Positions 7,303 through 15,369 of a DNA stretch of 64,000 nucleotides are shown here, piece by piece. Location of the stretch: positions 5,155,001 to 5,219,000 of the forward strand of contig NZ_CP011567.1 in the NCBI RefSeq assembly GCF_001655615.1, written 5' to 3'. Under the pieces are notes generated by a model. That model made no database searches, was not told the DNA's origin, and saw only the letters and a program-made list of their open reading frames with translations. The first letter of the stretch is position 1. Every line of letters begins with the position of its first letter. The stretch is from Pseudomonas sp. GR 6-02. Lineage in GTDB: Bacteria > Pseudomonadota > Gammaproteobacteria > Pseudomonadales > Pseudomonadaceae. The position numbers and the translations under genes are program-made.

Positions 7303-8508
7303 TTAGGTTAATGAAGCTGAGCTTCGGCTCTCCTTCTTGCGATCAAGCTTAGAAAAAATATTCTTCAGTTTGGCCTGGGCTGGCAGCTCAATAAATCGCC
7401 ATATACCATATGAAAACAAACAAATTGCAATTACAAGCAAGGGAAAAACCACATTTCTTGGCAGAGACTCAAACATAAGCTTGTGCGCATAATAGAGCCT
7501 GAAAACAATCTGATGAATCAAATACATTGAAAAGCTTATTTCACCAAGAACTACAAATAACCGATGCCTTAGAATTTTTGACACAAAACCTTTGTTTATG
7601 GCAAAACAAGCCACCACCAAACCAAAAAACAACCCAAGGGCGACGTGCGACAAGAACTCACCGGAAGCATTATTCGCAATTCCAACAAGCGAATATGAAG
7701 TAATCGCAATCCCAGCTAGCGAATATGAAGCCTCCACAATGCCCTGCGTCAAAAACACAATACCAGCTACACACAAAACCTCAAGCACGGTGCACAGAGC
7801 AAATCCGAATCCCTTCCACCCCTTGACATAGTCAAACACCTTAAATAGCAGCATCCCCATGAAAAACTCTTGAACCCTGAATAGCGGGCTAATATAGGCC
7901 AAGCCGTGCGCCGAAAATTCTGTCAATTTATCTGGAGCATAATAATTCACACCGGACAGATCGATAATATAAGAGAACACCAAGCCCAGAATAAGCAAAA
8001 CCGCCAGTTTAAAGTGCCAATTTTTATTCAGACCTGAAAGCAACAATGGAAATACCGCATAGAAGAACAGCTCCGTAGAGATACTCCAAGAAACGCCATT
8101 AAATGAAAAATAGTATGCTGGAACAGGAACAGCAGACTAAAGAAAAGAAATGTTAAGCAAGGCCACTAGCCAGCCATCCTTAGCACCAAGCACCCAATCA
8201 GGCGCAGGAAATAAGACCACAACCAACATCAGCGTAAAAATATGCGCAGGCCATATCCTTGAGAATCGCGAAGTATGAAAATTATAAAGCCCTACATATG
8301 CCATCTTACTAGAGTACACATAACTAAGTATAAAGCCTGACAGCACAAATAAAAAACTTACACCAGAAGATAGTGGAAGCCCACTTAGGAATTCGCTGGA
8401 AAAAACCAGCCCCTTTGCGTGATGCAATACGATGGCGAAAGCTGCGAAAAAACGGAGCGAAGTCAGGCTGTCGATCATGCCCTTACTATCCATGAAAGGT
8501 AATATCAT
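7303..8508 (-). pseudogene. O-antigen-type acyltransferase (acyltransferase family 3) split by an in-frame amber codon
   Basis: Two frames in the same phase (8508 to 8137 and on to 7303) join into one family-3 membrane acyltransferase of about 400 codons, interrupted only by TAG at 8137-8139. The N-terminal part has IDSLTSLRFFAAFAIVLHH, the family helix with the catalytic-type His, then FLFVLSGFILSYVY and FHTSRFSRIWPAH. After the stop come NGVSWSISTELFFYAVFP and further transmembrane helices. The family context ALLNISFL-stop-SAVP fits loss of a Gln codon (CAG to TAG). It is AT-rich compared with its neighbours, which suggests transfer. Such enzymes O-acetylate LPS O-antigen. The exact start (8508, 8493 or 8478) is uncertain. 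Confidence 0.8.
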
Positions 8509-8769
8509 GGCGATAACTTATGGGGGCCGGAATGCTGCCTTATCTTCACCTCGCTCCGTTAGGATTTACAGGCAATCGGAGGCATCGCACGCAAGCACTG
8601 TCTCGCCTGGATCCGAGACTCAGTTGGCCGGAGCTATAGGCCAGCGTGTTGTCGGCGCTGAGGCTGGTAACGCTAACGGTAACCAGGCCCACGACCTACC
8701 CCAGTTGAACCGATCACTTACTCACAGTGTCCGGGGCCACCTGCTCGAATACCCCCTTTTTTCCAAGCG
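8509..8769. other. Spacer with a possible coding remnant between acyltransferase and fibre-assembly gene
   Basis: No intact gene. On the minus strand an open stretch around 8550-8690 reads as a beta-rich peptide (LVTVSVTSLSADNTLAYSSGQLSLG) of the style of phage fibre or adhesin ends, without a start codon or ribosome-binding site. It could be a leftover of an exchanged fibre segment, or chance. Confidence 0.3.
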
Positions 8770-8790
8770 AAAAAAACCGCTCAAGGCGGT
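8770..8790 (-). terminator. Intrinsic terminator after the tail fibre module
   Basis: Stem ACCGC/GCGGT (8776-8780, 8786-8790) with a short loop and a minus-strand T-run, just past the stop of the fibre-assembly gene. It probably ends the structural-gene transcript before the acyltransferase. Confidence 0.7.
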
Positions 8791-8810
8791 CATCTGAGTT
8801 GCGGGCTCGT

Positions 8811-9275
8811 TTACGGGGAGGTCGGCCACGTCAGCACTGGCAGACTGCACTCAGGAAAGCCATCAGCTGTTGGCAGATCGCGAAGTGCTTGACGATAATC
8901 CAATACGGCTTTGAGTTTGCTGGCTGTGAGTGTTGGTGTTGCGCCGGCCAGCAACTCGTCTTGATGGCGCCGCAACATCCAATCCGACGCGTACAACAGG
9001 CCGGTACGGTCACCGCGCATTGCGGCCTTTTTCGCTGCCAAAATTTCTTCCGGGGTCTGCCCTGGTTCTGGTTCCTGAACCGGACGATCAGTCACAACCC
9101 AGGCCTGGGTATCGATGCTCCACTTGCAAATCTGAGTTTCGTTGTTGAACGCAGGTGGTTCAACTGTGGTGGAATTGGCCGGAAGCGGGAATACGCCCGG
9201 CTCCAAAGGTGACTCGTAAGCCTCCCCGATACCGACATACTCAAAAGTTTCAAAGTGATAGCTGAATACGATCAT
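8811..9275 (-). CDS. Tail fibre assembly chaperone
   Basis: 154-residue protein directly after the fibre gene (11-bp gap). The C-terminus has the family pattern of a residue run like LKAVLDYRQALRDLP followed by a Trp-Pro ending (LTWPTSP). The N-terminal half carries the Pro-rich and Trp-containing strand region common in these proteins (CKWSIDTQAWVVTDR). Such chaperones help trimerise and fold the distal fibre and are exchanged together with it. They act in the cytoplasm and are not part of the finished particle. Confidence 0.8.
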   Translation of the reverse strand: MIVFSYHFETFEYVGIGEAYESPLEPGVFPLPANSTTVEPPAFNNETQICKWSIDTQAWVVTDRPVQEPEPGQTPEEILAAKKAAMRGDRTGLLYASDWMLRRHQDELLAGATPTLTASKLKAVLDYRQALRDLPTADGFPECSLPVLTWPTSP

Positions 9276-9286
9276 AGACTTTCTCC

Positions 9287-10480
9287 TTAGAATTTAACGC
9301 ACGCTAAAAGCGCAAGGTTTTTCATGCGAGTTTCGCTACCCGAGCCCGCCGTACCAGTGGACGCGCCAGAGCCTGTCCCCCCCTGAATTAAGGTAGTGCC
9401 AGAGCCACCTTGAACAGTAGCTGGAGCGCCAAAGGGGTGAGTGTGAACAGGGAACGTATCCCCCTGATAACTACCAAACACCCGGCCTGGGTCACGGCCA
9501 GCAGTGCCGTCCCAGCCCCGTGGGGCGCAACCGCGCCCGTCCGGAACGTTGAACGTAGTCGATCCGTCGCCTACACCGAATGGGCAGATGGCTACGGTAA
9601 CTCCAGTGTTGGTGGCCGTGGCGTTTGCGGACAGCGTGATGGTACTGGCGCCGACAGCAGTAACAGTTGCGCCAGCTGGGATTCCCGTACCACTGATTGG
9701 CATGCCAACCCACATCGATGATGGACTGGTCACGCTGGAAATGCTGTTGCTACCGGACGTCACGTTGCCAGTTGGACGTGCGGTGATGGCGTTGAACAGG
9801 TCAGCATAAGTAGTGCGCGATACCGATGACCCATCCGCTGCCATGAACCCAGCAGGGGGAGTCATGGTGGAAAACCACTTCATTTCCCCGGTTGGTGGGG
9901 CGAATAGGCTGCTTGCTTGGCCGAGCTGAACGGCATGCTGACTTTTCGTGGCAGGGGCAATCTGGAAGGCGCCCCCAAGTGATTCGATGATGATCCATGC
10001 GCCGTTGCCACCGTTTACCCCAGCCTGTACCAGGTACATCAGCACAGCCACACCGACGGGCAACTCGCCTCCTTGAAGAGGTTGCAAACCCAGACCATAA
10101 ATCGGTTTGGCTGCAAAACCATCAGGCGCATAGGTCGATGCGCCAGTATTGGCATGGGCGATTACAAGGTGCTGGAAGTAGCCAGAACCTGGAAGCGCAG
10201 TTAACGCTGGGGAGTTAGTTGCCGAATACACATTGGCCGCGCCAGTATCCGTGAGAAGGGTCGGCTGTTTATTTACAAGACGGATGGCGGCAATGAGTTG
10301 ATTGTTACTTTCCTCATCCGGGGCAAGGCCCGCCGCAGAAATCACATTGAGTATTTCTTCAGTGACCGCATTGCCCCACTGGGAAGGAATCAAGGATCCC
10401 GGCGTCCCAAGCAATGGGTTTTCATCTACAAATTTGCCGCCTACCAGCCCAATGCCGGGCGCGCTAATTGGAAAATCCAT
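9287..10480 (-). CDS. Tail fibre protein with collar domain
   Basis: 397-residue receptor-binding fibre. The N-terminal 60 residues (SAPGIGLVGGKFVDENP, then SQWGNAVTEEILNVI) form the virion-attachment part typical of Mu/P2-like fibres. A phage tail-collar domain begins near PAGFMAADGSSVSRTTYADLFNAI and ends with GDGSTTFNVPDGRG. Inside it sits a Thr/Ala/Gly-rich insert (about 45 residues, GTGIPAGATVTAVGASTITL). The C-terminal tip is Gly/Ser/Thr-rich and ends LALLACVKF. It determines which cells the particle binds, by analogy with R-tailocins. Confidence 0.87.
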   Translation of the reverse strand: MDFPISAPGIGLVGGKFVDENPLLGTPGSLIPSQWGNAVTEEILNVISAAGLAPDEESNNQLIAAIRLVNKQPTLLTDTGAANVYSATNSPALTALPGSGYFQHLVIAHANTGASTYAPDGFAAKPIYGLGLQPLQGGELPVGVAVLMYLVQAGVNGGNGAWIIIESLGGAFQIAPATKSQHAVQLGQASSLFAPPTGEMKWFSTMTPPAGFMAADGSSVSRTTYADLFNAITARPTGNVTSGSNSISSVTSPSSMWVGMPISGTGIPAGATVTAVGASTITLSANATATNTGVTVAICPFGVGDGSTTFNVPDGRGCAPRGWDGTAGRDPGRVFGSYQGDTFPVHTHPFGAPATVQGGSGTTLIQGGTGSGASTGTAGSGSETRMKNLALLACVKF

Positions 10481-10491
10481 GTTCTTACCTC

Positions 10492-11091
10492 TCAGTCATA
10501 ATTGATGTGTAAAACGGTGTGTGCCGGAATCTGCCGGCGTATCAAGCATTCAAGGGCGTTGCCTGAGTTAGCCCCGAAACGCTCGCCCCAATAACTCGCG
10601 CCAAAACGCCGCCCCAGCAACAATCTCCCACCGGTATTCAGGGTCCACATGAACTGCGCCTGCCAGGTCCCGAAGTGCGCCGCGCCAAACCGCGCCCGTC
10701 CCATTCGCGGGGCTTCGAATTCGGTGATGGTGGCGTTGGGATAACCCTGGCTCTTGGCGATTTCGATGTAGTAGCTGATGGCCTGGCTGCCGACTGCGAG
10801 CAAGCGGCGGCGCACGGCCAGTCGGCGGTCATCGAACAACGGGGTGGCGCCCAGGCACGGGTCGGGCAGGTTCATCACCCGTTCCCAGTCGGGTACCAAT
10901 TCGCTGACGCCGGACGGGTCCATTTCATTGAGCAGGTCGGCGGCACGGGCGTCGAGGCGGGCCAGTTCCTGGGCGACGCCTTCGAGCACTTCTTCGAGTT
11001 CAGGAACTTGTTCGGGGTCCCAGGCCGGCCCGCTGGGCAGCAGGCTGCGCAGTTGGGCGTGGTATTGCGCGGCGGTTCTTATGCCTGCCAT
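10492..11091 (-). CDS. Mu gp48-like (YmfQ/DUF2313) baseplate protein
   Basis: 199-residue protein of the YmfQ family, the baseplate component encoded between gp47 and the fibre in Mu-like tails. Visible are TAAQYHAQLRSLLPSGPAW near the N-terminus, the acidic helix region ELARLDARAADLLNEMDP and the LPDWE-type segment ELVPDWERVMNLPDPC. The start MAGIRTA at 11091 overlaps the gp47 stop, which suggests translational coupling; an in-frame Met two codons earlier is also possible. Cys-containing C-terminus LECLIRRQIPAHTVLHINYD is typical. Confidence 0.85.
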   Translation of the reverse strand: MAGIRTAAQYHAQLRSLLPSGPAWDPEQVPELEEVLEGVAQELARLDARAADLLNEMDPSGVSELVPDWERVMNLPDPCLGATPLFDDRRLAVRRRLLAVGSQAISYYIEIAKSQGYPNATITEFEAPRMGRARFGAAHFGTWQAQFMWTLNTGGRLLLGRRFGASYWGERFGANSGNALECLIRRQIPAHTVLHINYD

Positions 11092-12122
11092 ACGCAACCT
11101 CCGAAGGTCAGCAACTGGTTATTGGCTGCTGCTACATCGGCGGTCGGCGACAAGAGTTTGTGGTCGTTTTCGCCGGTGGCACTGCTGATTGCTTCGGCGA
11201 TGTGGGTCAGCAGCAACGCGTCGCCAAGGCCCGCTTCGCGGTTATGCAGATCGCGCAGTTGCGCTTCGACGGCGGCGCGAACAGCAGTGGTGTCCGGGGT
11301 CAGGCGCAAGCTGTAAGTGACCGGCACTTGCTCCGGTGACAGCACATGCACCTCGGCGGTGACCGGGCGCAGCGGCTCAATGTAGGCCTGGACTTCGGCC
11401 AGTTGCGCGTCGGTCGGGATCGGTTGCGGGTCGTCATCGCGCATGATGAACAGACCGACGGTGCCGGGACCGAGGTAGCTGCCGAGACACCAGGCGCGGG
11501 TCACGCCGGGGCATTCGAGCGCCCAGGTTTCGTAGTCTTGCGCCGAGCCGCCGTGGGGAATGATGCGATAGGAACTGATAACCCGGGAGCGTAGGGACTC
11601 CAGACTTTCTCGAGCGATGCCGCCGATCAGCCCTGGCGCCAGCACGATGAAGCTACTGCCGGCAATGCCCAGAATCGGCTGCACCGGAATCAGCGCCAGA
11701 CCGGCCTCGGCATTGCCCAGGCTGCCGGCTTCGAGCGCGGCGATGGTGGTGCTGTTGAGGCCGTTGCTGGTGGTGCGCGCGGCGGTCACTTTGTAGGTGC
11801 GACCGTCGCTCGATTGCAGCAGGGTGTCGACGTCCAGCACGGCACCGGCGCTGGCGGTAAAGCTGACGCTGCCGCTGGCCGCTTGTGCGGCTTTGCGCGG
11901 CTGGTTCAGGCGTAGTGCGGCGATCCGTTCCAGGGTCGATTCATCAGCCTTGTCCGGGAGGATCTGCTCGGCGATCCAGTCCAGATAGCCATACAGGCCA
12001 TAGGCGGCGCCACCGAGGGTGCGGGCCAGCACTTGCGCATCGGACTGGCGCAGCGAATCGCTGGCCAGGTCGCTTTGGGTGCGTTTGATCAGCACCGGCA
12101 GCGAAGGGGTTTCAAACGGCAT
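11079..12122 (-). CDS. Baseplate J-like protein (Mu gp47 family)
   Basis: 347-residue baseplate wedge protein of the gpJ/gp47 family, which builds the ring that holds the fibres and contacts the sheath. Landmarks are the N-terminal LPVLIKRTQSDLA, the helix YGLYGYLDWIAEQILPDKADESTLERIAALRL and PRKAAQAASGSVSFTASAGAVLD; the central beta part includes SLRSRVISSYRIIPHGGSAQDYETWALECPGVTRAWC. It overlaps gp46 by 11 bp and gp48 at the other end. Length is normal for the family. Confidence 0.92.
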   Translation of the reverse strand: MPFETPSLPVLIKRTQSDLASDSLRQSDAQVLARTLGGAAYGLYGYLDWIAEQILPDKADESTLERIAALRLNQPRKAAQAASGSVSFTASAGAVLDVDTLLQSSDGRTYKVTAARTTSNGLNSTTIAALEAGSLGNAEAGLALIPVQPILGIAGSSFIVLAPGLIGGIARESLESLRSRVISSYRIIPHGGSAQDYETWALECPGVTRAWCLGSYLGPGTVGLFIMRDDDPQPIPTDAQLAEVQAYIEPLRPVTAEVHVLSPEQVPVTYSLRLTPDTTAVRAAVEAQLRDLHNREAGLGDALLLTHIAEAISSATGENDHKLLSPTADVAAANNQLLTFGGCVWQA

Positions 12123-12513
12123 AGATCACCTGCCAACTGTTATCAGGGTTGATGTCCAGGCGCTCGCCGTCGGCCAGGGTCAGGACCGTGCGCAGGTTCA
12201 GGCGCTGGGCGTCGAGGCGTTCGCTGATGATGTCGATGGCGCTGCAGTGGCCGTCGTCGATCAGCCATTGCAGGGCTTCGCGGGCGTAGAACTCGGCGTC
12301 CATCTGGGTCTGGCGGGTCAGCTTGACCCGGCGCAGCAGCCACAGCCGCGAGCCGATGCGGTCGTCGGCCACCGTAGGAAAGCTGTCGCCCCACCAGCCG
12401 AAACGCTCTTCATCGTCGAGGGCATCGTCATCGGCGGCGCGGCGCCAGGTGAACAGACTGATCAGCACTGCACGGGTCAGTGCGGCGTGGAGGTTCTGGC
12501 TGATCAACATCAC
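12112..12513 (-). CDS. Mu gp46-like baseplate protein
   Basis: 133-residue GP46 family protein, the counterpart of the gp25/W wedge component in Mu-like baseplates. It contains the conserved core FGWWGDSF, DDRIGSRLWLLRRVKLTRQT and EALQWLIDDGHCSAIDI. It begins 4 bp inside the end of the gp45 gene (ATGA-type overlap) and overlaps gp47, so the block is translationally coupled. Confidence 0.87.
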   Translation of the reverse strand: MMLISQNLHAALTRAVLISLFTWRRAADDDALDDEERFGWWGDSFPTVADDRIGSRLWLLRRVKLTRQTQMDAEFYAREALQWLIDDGHCSAIDIISERLDAQRLNLRTVLTLADGERLDINPDNSWQVIYAV

Positions 12514-13019
12514 TGCCCTCCCGCCGGTACGCCGGTCTGGCCGCTGCCCGCTTGCACGCCGACGTGCACGTGTTTGATCTGGCTGATGCCGCCAGCAATC
12601 TGATCGCCGGTGGAGACGATTTTTCCGGTCTGATTGATTACGGGTGTGTCGAAGTTGACTGCACTGCTGGCGCGGATATTCAGGGTGGCGGTTTCGATAT
12701 CGATGATCCGCCCGCGCTTGAAGTGGATCTTGTCGCCTTCGTCGGTGTAGATCGCCACTTCTCCCGCGGCCAGGGACTGGAGGCGATAGCGACGGTCAGT
12801 GACCACCAGCACGATGGCGTGGGAGCGATCACCGCCCAGAAACGTGGCGACACCTTCGGCGCCAGCCAGTGGGTTGCTGGTGAATCCGTAGGGTTCGAAG
12901 TGCTCCATGTCGTCGTTCACTTCGCCAGCGGTGAGGCGCATTTGCAGCGATTGAAGCTTGGTGGCCGAGTTGGCGAGCACGACAGTGCCGCGCGCCAGGA
13001 GGCGTGTCAGTAGGCTCAT
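12510..13019 (-). CDS. Mu gp45-like baseplate spike (gpV family)
   Basis: 169-residue baseplate assembly protein V / Mu gp45 homologue. The N-terminal OB-like part (SLQMRLTAGEVNDDMEHFEPYGFTSNPLAGAEGVATFLGG) is followed by a beta-helical prism (KIHFKRGRIIDIETATLNIRASSAVNFDTPVINQTGKIVSTGDQ) and the C-terminal KHVHVGVQAG. In Mu gp45 an HxH motif at this place binds an iron ion at the membrane-piercing tip; the motif is intact here. The protein is expected to be a trimer. Confidence 0.9.
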   Translation of the reverse strand: MSLLTRLLARGTVVLANSATKLQSLQMRLTAGEVNDDMEHFEPYGFTSNPLAGAEGVATFLGGDRSHAIVLVVTDRRYRLQSLAAGEVAIYTDEGDKIHFKRGRIIDIETATLNIRASSAVNFDTPVINQTGKIVSTGDQIAGGISQIKHVHVGVQAGSGQTGVPAGGQ

Positions 13020-13029
13020 GTTGAATTCC

Positions 13030-13066
13030 TTGGAGGGGCGAGGCCGAAGGCTGCGACCTTTTAAGG
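13030..13066. repeat. REP-like fragment
   Basis: A short stretch with CCGAAGGCTGCGACC resembles part of a common Pseudomonas REP element (core GCCGAAGGCTGCGATC). It sits in one of the few gaps of the tail operon, between the gp45 and gp44 genes, and looks like an incomplete copy. Confidence 0.45.
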
Positions 13067-13086
13067 GGCTACCTTATAAGGGGCTA

Positions 13087-14130
13087 TCAGGTTTTCTTCG
13101 GGGGCTCGGGATTGGCATCGAAGGTATGCGGCGGTGCGACTTGCAGGGTGGTGATCGAACCTTGCGCCGACAGCGAGTAGGTCACCTTGGAAATCAGCAT
13201 GTCGTCATCGAATCCCAGCACCGGATCCTTGACCCGCACCAGCGTGTTATGACGCCACAGATCGCCGTTGGATTGCCGCCAACCCTGCACCTGATAGGTG
13301 GTGGTTTTGGCCTTGCCGACGCGGGTGGCGCTTTCCCAGTTGGCCCGTTGCAAGGCGAGATCGGGATTGATCTGCATGCCTTCGTTGATCACCGTGACCC
13401 GCCGACGCTTGTAGCTCAGGTCGGCAGACACCGATTCAACCTCACTGACCGCCGCCCCGCTCTTCTTGTCCGTGCCCTTTTGCTGACCGATGACCCGGTA
13501 TTCGGAAAACACTTGGCTGTAATCCATCGGCGCGTTGGCCGACAGAATATTCTTGCCCAACTCCAGCGCATCGCTGGCTCGGCCACCACTGCCAGGCCGG
13601 GCCAACACCAACCGGCCCTGGGCATCATCGGTAGAAAACACCCGGAACAGCGTCAGCAAGCGGTCGACGGATTGAAACACCGTTTCCCCCGGCACGATGG
13701 TGTGACTGCTGAGCCGGGCAGTCTCGGGAATTTCACTGACCACAAAGACCTTGTAGGTGATCGCCAGCGCTTCGACGATGCTCAACAGCGATTGCTCATG
13801 CCATTGGTTCGGGCGGTTGGTCGCGGCGCAATCCACCAGGTCCTGAGTACAAGAACTGCCTTCGATGTTCAGGCTGATCTGTCGCCCGTCATAACTGATC
13901 GGCGCCTTGAACACATACCCGGTCAGCACCAGATCCTGGCCGATGCGCACTTCACAGGCGTCACCGGGCTGGATCCGCTTGTCTACGGTCTGCCCCGGCC
14001 ATTGCCAGGTGATGTTGAGCTTAAAGGTGCGGAACTGACGCTCCAGATCCGCCGTGATTTCCACGCTTTTCCAGCCACCGTATTCCAGGCCGCCGACCGT
14101 CAACGTGACGCGGTTATCCATCTCGTTCAT
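13087..14130 (-). CDS. Mu gp44-like (gpP/gpD-type) baseplate hub protein
   Basis: 347-residue central hub of the baseplate. It begins VTLTVGGLEYGGWKSVEITADLERQFRTFKLNI, as in Mu gp44, with a later beta-barrel region (DACEVRIGQDLVLTGYV), and ends in a Pro/Lys tail (NPEPPKKT). The hub trimer connects the tail tube to the spike encoded just downstream. A ribosome-binding site GGGAAG precedes the first ATG. Confidence 0.87.
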   Translation of the reverse strand: MNEMDNRVTLTVGGLEYGGWKSVEITADLERQFRTFKLNITWQWPGQTVDKRIQPGDACEVRIGQDLVLTGYVFKAPISYDGRQISLNIEGSSCTQDLVDCAATNRPNQWHEQSLLSIVEALAITYKVFVVSEIPETARLSSHTIVPGETVFQSVDRLLTLFRVFSTDDAQGRLVLARPGSGGRASDALELGKNILSANAPMDYSQVFSEYRVIGQQKGTDKKSGAAVSEVESVSADLSYKRRRVTVINEGMQINPDLALQRANWESATRVGKAKTTTYQVQGWRQSNGDLWRHNTLVRVKDPVLGFDDDMLISKVTYSLSAQGSITTLQVAPPHTFDANPEPPKKT

Positions 14131-14133
14131 GGT

Positions 14134-15369
14134 TCACTTCCCGGAGACTTTCACATCGTTCGGCGCGTACCCTGGATGGGTAATCCCGTTGCGCTGAATC
14201 ACTTCGGTGACCCGCGTTGCGTCGGCAAATTGCTTGTACGCCACGACCAGCGCCGGAAGGCTTTCCTGAAAAGACTTGCTGACCTGTCGTACACCCGACG
14301 AAGCCACTGCCTTGAGATGCGCAAGCAGCGCCTGCTTCACATCGTCGATGGCCTGATAATGCGCGGGGCTGGCCTTGTCCAGCATCGGGTTGGTCGCCTC
14401 GACCAGCGCCTTTTGCAGTGCTTTCAAATCGTCGGTGACCGGCACCTCCTGCCGGGTGACCGGCAGGTTCGCCTGCTGCTCCAGCGATGGTGTCGACGAC
14501 AGTTTCACCGGTGTCGACGCGACCGGCATCGAGGCGACCCATTGCGCCACTTTGACCAGCAGCGTGTCCTGTACCAGATCGGCCATGGCTTGCGCTGCGG
14601 CCGTGGTGTCCTTGCCGGTGGTGAGCTTCGGCGCATCGGCCTTGCGGATGGCTTCGAGCTGTTGGGACACGTCGGCAATCACGCCACGATAACCCTCCTT
14701 CGCGAAGTCCTTGAGCGATTTGATATCGCCGAGCAAGCCCTTGAATTCCGCCGCCACTTCCTTGGGCAATTCCTTGACCGCTTTGACCAGCTCGGTGATC
14801 TGCCGATATTGCTCGATCAACGGTTTGAGCTGTTCCTTGATCACGTCATACACCCCGGTCAGGCTGTTGCGCAGATTGGCGATGCCGATTCGCGCGGCCT
14901 TGATCAGGGTCATGGCCTGTTCGAAACGCGCCACCGCCGAGCCCAGCAAGGTGTCGGCCTTGGCCAGTAGCACCTTCTGCGTGCTGATCGTGGCCGTCGG
15001 AAACGGCAGTGGTTCATCGGGGTAAAACTTCAGCGCAAAGGTCACCAACCCGCCGTCCTGGCGGGTGTGGGTCATGTCGCATTCGCCGACCTTGACCTGT
15101 AGCCGCCCCAGCCATGGATGGACCAGTTCACCACTGCCCTGCTCCAGCGCCTTGAGCAGCTTGTCGCGCTGCTCCAGGCAATCGGGGCCGACGATGAACG
15201 CCGTCAGATCATGGATCTTCGCCTGTTGGCCAAGGCTCTCGAAAAACGGCAGGTCCCGCTGCGGATACTCGTGCAACTGGCCCTTTTTACCGACCGGGGT
15301 TTTCGCCTGATCGACCCAGAAACCGACACCGCGAAAGGACGCCGGCAACAAACGGTCACGCCAACTCAT
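14134..15369 (-). CDS. Mu gp43/gpN-like DNA-circularisation N-domain protein
   Basis: 411-residue tail protein. The N-terminal 90 residues match the DNA circulation (DNA_circ_N) family: WRDRLLPASFRGVGFWVD, then GKKGQLHEYPQRDLPFFESLGQQAKIHDLTAFIVG. The rest is predominantly helical. In Mu this protein (gpN) is a tail-tip/baseplate component; the family name comes from an early annotation and does not imply a DNA-handling role in a head-less particle. It overlaps the tape-measure gene by 14 bp. Confidence 0.85.
   Translation of the reverse strand: MSWRDRLLPASFRGVGFWVDQAKTPVGKKGQLHEYPQRDLPFFESLGQQAKIHDLTAFIVGPDCLEQRDKLLKALEQGSGELVHPWLGRLQVKVGECDMTHTRQDGGLVTFALKFYPDEPLPFPTATISTQKVLLAKADTLLGSAVARFEQAMTLIKAARIGIANLRNSLTGVYDVIKEQLKPLIEQYRQITELVKAVKELPKEVAAEFKGLLGDIKSLKDFAKEGYRGVIADVSQQLEAIRKADAPKLTTGKDTTAAAQAMADLVQDTLLVKVAQWVASMPVASTPVKLSSTPSLEQQANLPVTRQEVPVTDDLKALQKALVEATNPMLDKASPAHYQAIDDVKQALLAHLKAVASSGVRQVSKSFQESLPALVVAYKQFADATRVTEVIQRNGITHPGYAPNDVKVSGK

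Noticed and set aside
12958..14970. Plus-strand open frame of 670 codons
   Set aside because: Antisense shadow of the gp44 and gp43 tail genes; its composition follows codon bias of the opposite strand and it matches no family.
14134..15369. Reading the DNA-circularisation protein as evidence for a replicating phage
   Set aside because: In Mu-like tails this family is a structural tail component; no other DNA-handling gene is present.
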